NCBI RefSeq assembly: GCF_018614075.1
Contig: NZ_JAGGOZ010000021.1
Span: 1 to 64,000 of the forward strand
Direction: 5' to 3'
Length of the DNA: 64,000 nucleotides
From: Streptomyces sp. ISL-94
GTDB lineage: Bacteria; Actinomycetota; Actinomycetes; Streptomycetales; Streptomycetaceae
The notes below the pieces were generated by a model. It had not been told where the DNA came from. It saw only the letters and a list, made by a program, of their open reading frames with translations, and ran no database searches. How positions within the stretch are numbered: the stretch's first letter is position 1; every line of letters starts with the position of its first letter. Positions 60,183 through 64,000 of the stretch are shown piece after piece. The translations under genes were made by a program, and so were the position numbers.

Positions 60183-61076
60183 TCAGACAGCAGTAACTAC
60201 AACGGCAGGGAGGGGAAAGGGCTGAGGAGCGTCAGGCAGCGGATCGCCGAAGGATGCGTCGGCGCTGGCGAGCACGGCAGTGGCCAGCTCACGGGCTGCA
60301 TGACGGGTGCGCGTACGGATCCGGGCCGGCTGAGCCTGGAGCCCGTGTGCGCGGATGTCCGCATCGTGGGGCAGATGGACGACGGCAGCCGTTCGGGCGG
60401 AGAGCATCGTGGCCGCGGCCCGGGCCACAGCGGGCGCCCGACCATCCGATCCGGCGACCAGGACGACGACCGTGCGATGCAACGGCAGTCCTTCGGCGTG
60501 CAGGACCATCACGGCCTGCTGCAGAGCCTGTATGCCGTCCGCGGTGGCCTGGGCGCACAGCACCGGGACGGCGAAGGGGAGTTCGCACCAGGCGCCAGTC
60601 AGGCTCGGTGCATTCGAGCAGCGGGCGGCGAGGAGGTCGTGAGCGACCGGGTGAGCGGTGTCGGCGACCACGGCCTGCCATCCGCCTGCGGCTGCCAGCT
60701 GGTACCAGGCGGCGGGTTGGCTGGGCAGGGCCAGCGGGACGGCACTCCATTCGCGTCCGTCCGTCAGGACCGACCAGTGGCCTTGGGGGGCTCGCCGCAC
60801 AGCAGCAGCAGAGCGGATCCGCGCCCGGCTCAACGGCAGGTCGGGCGGCAGGGAGGCGAGGCCGCCCCGCTGCCCGCCGCCGCTCCATGCCGGCCAGGGG
60901 GAGGCAAGCCGGGGAGCCAGGTCAAGGACGACCGTCTCGGCGGCAGGTGCCAGCTCGTCAGCAAGGAGGTGGGCGACGGTGGATCGCGCGCTCCCGCCTC
61001 CCGCAGCCATGACCGGAATGACGAGGCGCGCGGCCGTCGACACCCCTAAGAACGTCAGATTGTCCTTTTTACCCAT
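60183..61076 (-). CDS. ParA/MinD-like protein with degenerate Walker A
   Basis: A 297-aa protein starting IPVMAAGGGSARSTVAHLLA, which aligns with the deviant Walker A of ParA/MinD proteins but has Ser-Ala-Arg where the signature lysine would be. Later it has VVLDLAPRL, LPFAVPVLCAQATADGIQAL and TVVVLVAGSDGRAPA, in the fold order of the family. Loss of the lysine suggests weak or no ATPase activity. First gene of the T4SS operon; ATG at 61076. Possibly positions the transfer apparatus. Confidence 0.65.
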   Translation of the reverse strand: MGKKDNLTFLGVSTAARLVIPVMAAGGGSARSTVAHLLADELAPAAETVVLDLAPRLASPWPAWSGGGQRGGLASLPPDLPLSRARIRSAAAVRRAPQGHWSVLTDGREWSAVPLALPSQPAAWYQLAAAGGWQAVVADTAHPVAHDLLAARCSNAPSLTGAWCELPFAVPVLCAQATADGIQALQQAVMVLHAEGLPLHRTVVVLVAGSDGRAPAVARAAATMLSARTAAVVHLPHDADIRAHGLQAQPARIRTRTRHAARELATAVLASADASFGDPLPDAPQPFPLPAVVVTAV

Positions 61077-61332
61077 GAATCCCCCCGCACACGCCTCGCA
61101 AAGCCATCGCTAATGTGAATTTCATATCGAAGGCACATCGAAGGCGAAACGCATCGGCACCTTACACCGGCCATTTCCTGATTGCCCGAGGGATATACAA
61201 CACCCTTCCTGAAAGCAGAAATGGCATAGTGTCACGATCTGCCACGGGTTCCCACACGGGATTACACCGGCCATTTTGGCTGAATGATTTCTTCGTGGGA
61301 GCAAATCAGCGGGACGGCCGAGAGGGATCGGA
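61077..61332. promoter_or_regulatory. Divergent control region of the T4SS operon and the lytic enzyme
   Basis: 256 bp, AT-richer than its surroundings. TTACACCGGCCATTT occurs at 61162-61176 and again at 61262-61276, exactly 100 bp apart, and AAATGGC...GTGT near 61219 resembles an inverted third copy. These are good candidates for repressor-binding sites, or part of a transfer origin. Confidence 0.6.
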
Positions 61333-62460
61333 GTGGGGGCGAAGAGGTGGCTGGGGATCGCTGTGGCTGGAGCAGCAGCGACTCCGCTGGCCCTGGGGGT
61401 GGGCGTCGCCATGCTCGTCGCCGCGCTCGCGGAAGACGAAAGCACCGTCCGCAACGTCGGTTCATGGCCGACAGCAGGCTCGTTGAGGATCGGCGGAAGT
61501 GACGGGGTACCGGCCGAGTACGCGCCGCTGATCCTCGCCGCCGCCGCCACGTGCAGCGAAGGGCTGCCACCGGCCGTCCTGGCTGCCCAGATCTGGGCGG
61601 AGTCGAACTTCGACCCCACCGCGATCTCTTACGAGGACCCCGAGACGAAGACGAGACCCATCGCGTTCGGGATCTCCCAGTTCATTCCCGGCACGTGGGC
61701 GGTCAAAGGGATCGACGGAGACGGCGACGGTGACCGCGACGTCATGGACCCCAAGGACGCCATCCCGAGCCAAGGCTCCATGATGTGCGGTCTGCTGAAG
61801 GACGCGAAGGGGCATCCCGACTATGCGGGCAGCCCGATCGAACTGGCCCTCGCCGGGTACAACGCGGGCTTCGGTGCGGTGGAGCGCTTCCGCGGAGTGC
61901 CACCGATCGGGTTCGCCCAGGGGCAGACCTACAACTACGTCAAGGCGATCCTGGCGCAGTCGGTGAAGTACACCGCGCCCGCGGGCGGCGGCGGCCCCGT
62001 CGACCTCCCTGCCGGCTTCGAACTACCGCCCGACACCCCGCCCCAGGTACGCACCGCCGTGGCTTGGGCGCTAGCCCAGAAGGGCGGCTGGTACCAGCTC
62101 GGCGGTGACTGCACCGACGCCCTCGGGTGGAACCCCCAGCACTGGTGCGACTGCTCCTCGCTCATGCAGCAGGCGTACAAGGCTGCGGGCATCACCATCC
62201 CCCGGGTCACCTTCGACCAGATCGACCTGCCCCTTCAGGTCAGCTTGGACGACCCGAAGCCGGGCGACCTCGTCTTCAACGCCGGCTCCGACGGCTCGGC
62301 CGCCAGCCCCGGGCACGTCGGCATGTACATCGGATCGGGCCTGCTGATCGAGTCCCCGCGGACCGGAGTCCGCACGCGGATCGTCCCGTACAGCAGCTGG
62401 CGCAACTCCACGAACTACATGACCCGCGCGACGGGGATCCGCAGGGTGGTGAGCTGGTGA
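61333..62460 (+). CDS. VirB1-like bifunctional cell-wall hydrolase (SLT + NlpC/P60)
   Basis: A 375-aa exported enzyme. An N-terminal hydrophobic anchor (LGIAVAGAAATPLALGVGVA) is followed by a lytic transglycosylase domain (about 60-215: LAAQIWAESNFDPTAISYED with the catalytic Glu, FGISQFIPGTWAVKG, LALAGYNAGFGAVERF) and an NlpC/P60 domain (about 235-375: WCDCSSLMQQAYKAAG with the catalytic Cys, PGHVGMYIGSG with the His). This is the CwlT/Orf14 layout used by Gram-positive conjugative elements to open peptidoglycan. GTG at 61333; stop overlaps the next start (GTGA). Confidence 0.92.
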   Translation: MGAKRWLGIAVAGAAATPLALGVGVAMLVAALAEDESTVRNVGSWPTAGSLRIGGSDGVPAEYAPLILAAAATCSEGLPPAVLAAQIWAESNFDPTAISYEDPETKTRPIAFGISQFIPGTWAVKGIDGDGDGDRDVMDPKDAIPSQGSMMCGLLKDAKGHPDYAGSPIELALAGYNAGFGAVERFRGVPPIGFAQGQTYNYVKAILAQSVKYTAPAGGGGPVDLPAGFELPPDTPPQVRTAVAWALAQKGGWYQLGGDCTDALGWNPQHWCDCSSLMQQAYKAAGITIPRVTFDQIDLPLQVSLDDPKPGDLVFNAGSDGSAASPGHVGMYIGSGLLIESPRTGVRTRIVPYSSWRNSTNYMTRATGIRRVVSW

Positions 62461-63059
62461 CGGCCGACACGAGCACGGGAAATGCGATGCACAGCGAACC
62501 TCTCTTCCGCCCCTGGGGCATCGTCGACCCGGCCTTCTGGACCGGCAGCGACGAGGTCGCAGGCAGCCCCCTTCCTGACCTCACCGAGCAGCTGGCCGAT
62601 ATCCGGTCGACTGCTTCGGACGACCTCGCCCGCGCGAACACTCTGGCGGAGGACCTCGACGCGCGGATCACAGCCGCGCACGGCGAGGCACACGCCGACA
62701 CAGTCCGCGTCCGCGAGGTCCGCGCCTACCTGGCACACCTGACGGGGCACCATGGCACCGCGGTGGCCTGGTACCTCCACGTCGTCCGCCTACACGCCGT
62801 CCTCCACGGCCCGGAACACCCGGAGACCGCTCTCGCTGTCCGGCGCGCGTACAGCATGTGGAAGGCCTTGCCGGCACCGGACGCGACCCGCCTGGCCGAC
62901 GACCTGCTCGAGGCCTTCACCGAGCTACGGGGCGCAGGACAACAGGCGTCCCTCCGTATGCGGAAACATCTTGAACAGCTCCGGCAGCCCGGCGCCGACG
63001 CTGCTCTTGCCGCGCCTACGATCCGGCTACGGGCTCGGCCGCGCGAGCGCGGGGAGTAG
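62457..63059 (+). CDS. TPR-like helical protein coupled to the lytic enzyme
   Basis: A 200-aa protein from GTG 62457, overlapping the upstream stop by GTGA. Helical repeats resemble TPR-type (RANTLAEDLDARITAAHGEA, VREVRAYLAHLTGHHGTAVA, HPETALAVRRAYSMWKA). No signal peptide. Possibly an adaptor for the lytic enzyme or transfer apparatus; no established function. The CRISPR array starts 33 bp downstream. Confidence 0.7.
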   Translation: MTADTSTGNAMHSEPLFRPWGIVDPAFWTGSDEVAGSPLPDLTEQLADIRSTASDDLARANTLAEDLDARITAAHGEAHADTVRVREVRAYLAHLTGHHGTAVAWYLHVVRLHAVLHGPEHPETALAVRRAYSMWKALPAPDATRLADDLLEAFTELRGAGQQASLRMRKHLEQLRQPGADAALAAPTIRLRARPRERGE

Positions 63060-63092
63060 CAGATGTCACCCGTATCGGTGCGGAGCAGCATC

Positions 63093-63836
63093 GGTTCATC
63101 CCCACGGGTGGGGGAGCCGCCGACAAGCTCACTGCCCCGTCCAGGGCAGCTCCATCCCCGCCGCGGGGAGGCAGAGCCCGTCGGCGCTGGGTCATTCCGG
63201 GTCCATCCCCGCATGCGCAGGGAGCCGCTTGCGGCGGTCGTCGCGCAGGTCCGCGATGTGGCTTCGTCCCCGCGTGCGCGGGGAGGAACTCCATACGGCA
63301 TCGCTCGAAGTCCGCAGCATGGGTTCATCCCCGCGTGCATGGGAGCAGGATGACCGCCTGTTCACCACGTACGGCGCGGTGGGTTCATCCCCGCGTGCGC
63401 GGGGAGCAGCTAATTCCGGCGGTGTGGATGCCGGCGAGGCCGGGTTCATCCCCGCATGCGCGGGGAGCAGTAGCCCTGCAGGCACTGGTTCCCGTAGTAC
63501 GAGGGTTCATCCCCGCGTGCGCGGGGAGCAGGACGAGACCTCGGCGTGCAGCCTGTACTCCCGGGGTTCATCCGCGCGTGCGCGGGGAGCAGATCCGCGA
63601 CCTGCTTCCGGAGATGGGCCAAGGGGGTTCATCCCCGCGTGCGCGGGGAGCAGCCGATCTCGGCCACGGCGGCCTGTCGGCCTCGGGGTTCATCCCCGCG
63701 TGCGCGGGGAGCAGGTCTGCGACTGAGTTGAGGCGTGGGCAGCCCAGGGTTCATCCCCGCGTGCGCGGGGAGCAGGTTCGGTGACTTCGTCGCCGTGGAC
63801 GACGTGACGGTTCATCCCCGCGTGCGCGGGGAGCAG
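63093..63836 (-). CRISPR. Type I-E-like CRISPR array, 13 repeats, minus-strand orientation
   Basis: Repeats of 28 bp with a 61-bp period begin at about 63093, 63149, 63200, 63261, 63322, 63382, 63443, 63504, 63565, 63626, 63687, 63748 and 63809; spacers are about 33 bp. The plus-strand consensus starts GGTTCATCCCCGCGTGCG and ends CGGGGAGCAG. Its reverse complement, CTGCTCCCCGCGCACGCG..., is the usual transcribed form of type I-E repeats with the CCCCGCG/CGCGGGG hairpin. The first two repeats at the left are badly degenerate and the next three have one or more changes, marking the leader-distal end. No cas gene is in the window. Confidence 0.95.
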
Positions 63837-63924
63837 GCTTACTGACCTGCCACTTTAGGTGAGCAGATGGACGCTCTGAAGTAGTTTCACCTGAACCGAC
63901 ATTTCCGACGTTCATGTCCAGCCT
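63837..63924 (-). promoter_or_regulatory. Putative CRISPR leader
   Basis: The sequence right of the last perfect repeat, read on the minus strand, ends CTAAAGTGGCAGGTCAGTAA directly before the repeat. Position at the conserved-repeat end supports a leader with promoter and integration signals. Confidence 0.55.
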
Positions 63925-64000
63925 GTCACGAGGCCCTCTCCCGCAGGTGTGCGTGCTTGCTCTCGATCCAGTTAGTCGCGAGCCCCAATCGACCGCTCGC
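63925..64000 (-). CDS. 3' end of an unidentified gene running off the right edge
   Basis: A minus-strand frame ends at TGA 63925-63927 with ...LGLATNWIESKHAHLRERAS. In a type I-E locus this is the place where cas2 would end, but the 25 residues do not show a Cas2 signature I can recognise. A transposase or other gene is equally possible. Confidence 0.35.

Noticed and set aside
63093-63784. Plus-strand ORFs through the array (repeated SSPRARGA and VHPRVRGEQ motifs)
   Set aside because: The repeating peptides are translations of the CRISPR repeats in successive frames, not a protein repeat gene.
1-64000. tRNA or rRNA genes
   Set aside because: No cloverleaf with a GTTCGA-type T-loop in context and no rRNA-like sequence was recognised on reading; a covariance-model scan would be decisive.

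Overview
The window is high-GC actinobacterial DNA, almost certainly from Streptomyces or a close relative. Support comes from the codon bias, frequent GTG starts, GTGA/ATGA translational overlaps, NarL-type two-component genes, DUF1062, a mycothiol-dependent maleylpyruvate-isomerase-like protein and an SCO6880-type conjugation gene set. It reads as an accessory region (integrative element, plasmid or chromosome-arm island) rather than core genome: I saw no rRNA or tRNA gene, and there are many recombinases, broken transposases and a CRISPR array.

Layout. (1) 1-12.4 kb: a truncated IS1182-type transposase, then a histidine kinase/response regulator pair divergent from an ABC exporter. The exporter ATPase gene is cut by a complete 7.4-kb Tn3-family transposon (3418-10814) with 55-bp terminal repeats and a 5-bp target duplication TTGGA. 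The transposon carries tnpA, a tyrosine recombinase with a likely resolution site, and a MerR-controlled hydrolase + MFS efflux module. (2) 12.5-27.6 kb: a patchwork of IS fragments (IS1380, IS630), serine and tyrosine recombinases and relics, with isolated cargo between them: nucleotidyltransferase, a small secreted Cys-containing peptide with a two-helix membrane protein, maleylpyruvate-isomerase-like protein, DUF1062 protein flanked by direct repeats, an APH-family kinase. It ends with a three-gene integrase operon headed by a perfect loxP-like 14-8-14 palindrome. (3) 28-46 kb: a block of giant secreted proteins: a 2434-aa RHS/YD-repeat protein with an embedded bulb-lectin-like segment and a deaminase-like C-terminus, coupled to a SUKH-3 immunity gene; a divergent 1415-aa LamG/ricin-lectin protein; an AbiEii-type nucleotidyltransferase with a probable partner; and a 1316-aa protein of four-cysteine repeats followed by three 125-aa repeats. 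(4) 46-63 kb: conserved mobile-element genes, then a minus-strand type IV secretion operon: ParA-like NTPase, VirB2-like two-helix protein, frameshifted VirB8-like gene, VirB6-like protein, SCO6880-like protein, VirB4-like ATPase, VirD4/TraG-like coupling ATPase, DUF4913-like protein. A VirB1-like lytic enzyme is transcribed divergently. No relaxase is visible, so transfer competence cannot be judged here. (5) 63.1-63.8 kb: a 13-repeat type I-E-like CRISPR array, read on the minus strand, with degenerate repeats at its left (leader-distal) end; any cas genes would lie beyond the right edge.

Overall this looks like a conjugative element scaffold (T4SS plus integrases) that has collected a polymorphic-toxin/immunity locus, a candidate bacteriocin pair, a toxin-antitoxin-like pair, a drug-efflux transposon and a CRISPR array, and that has begun to decay.
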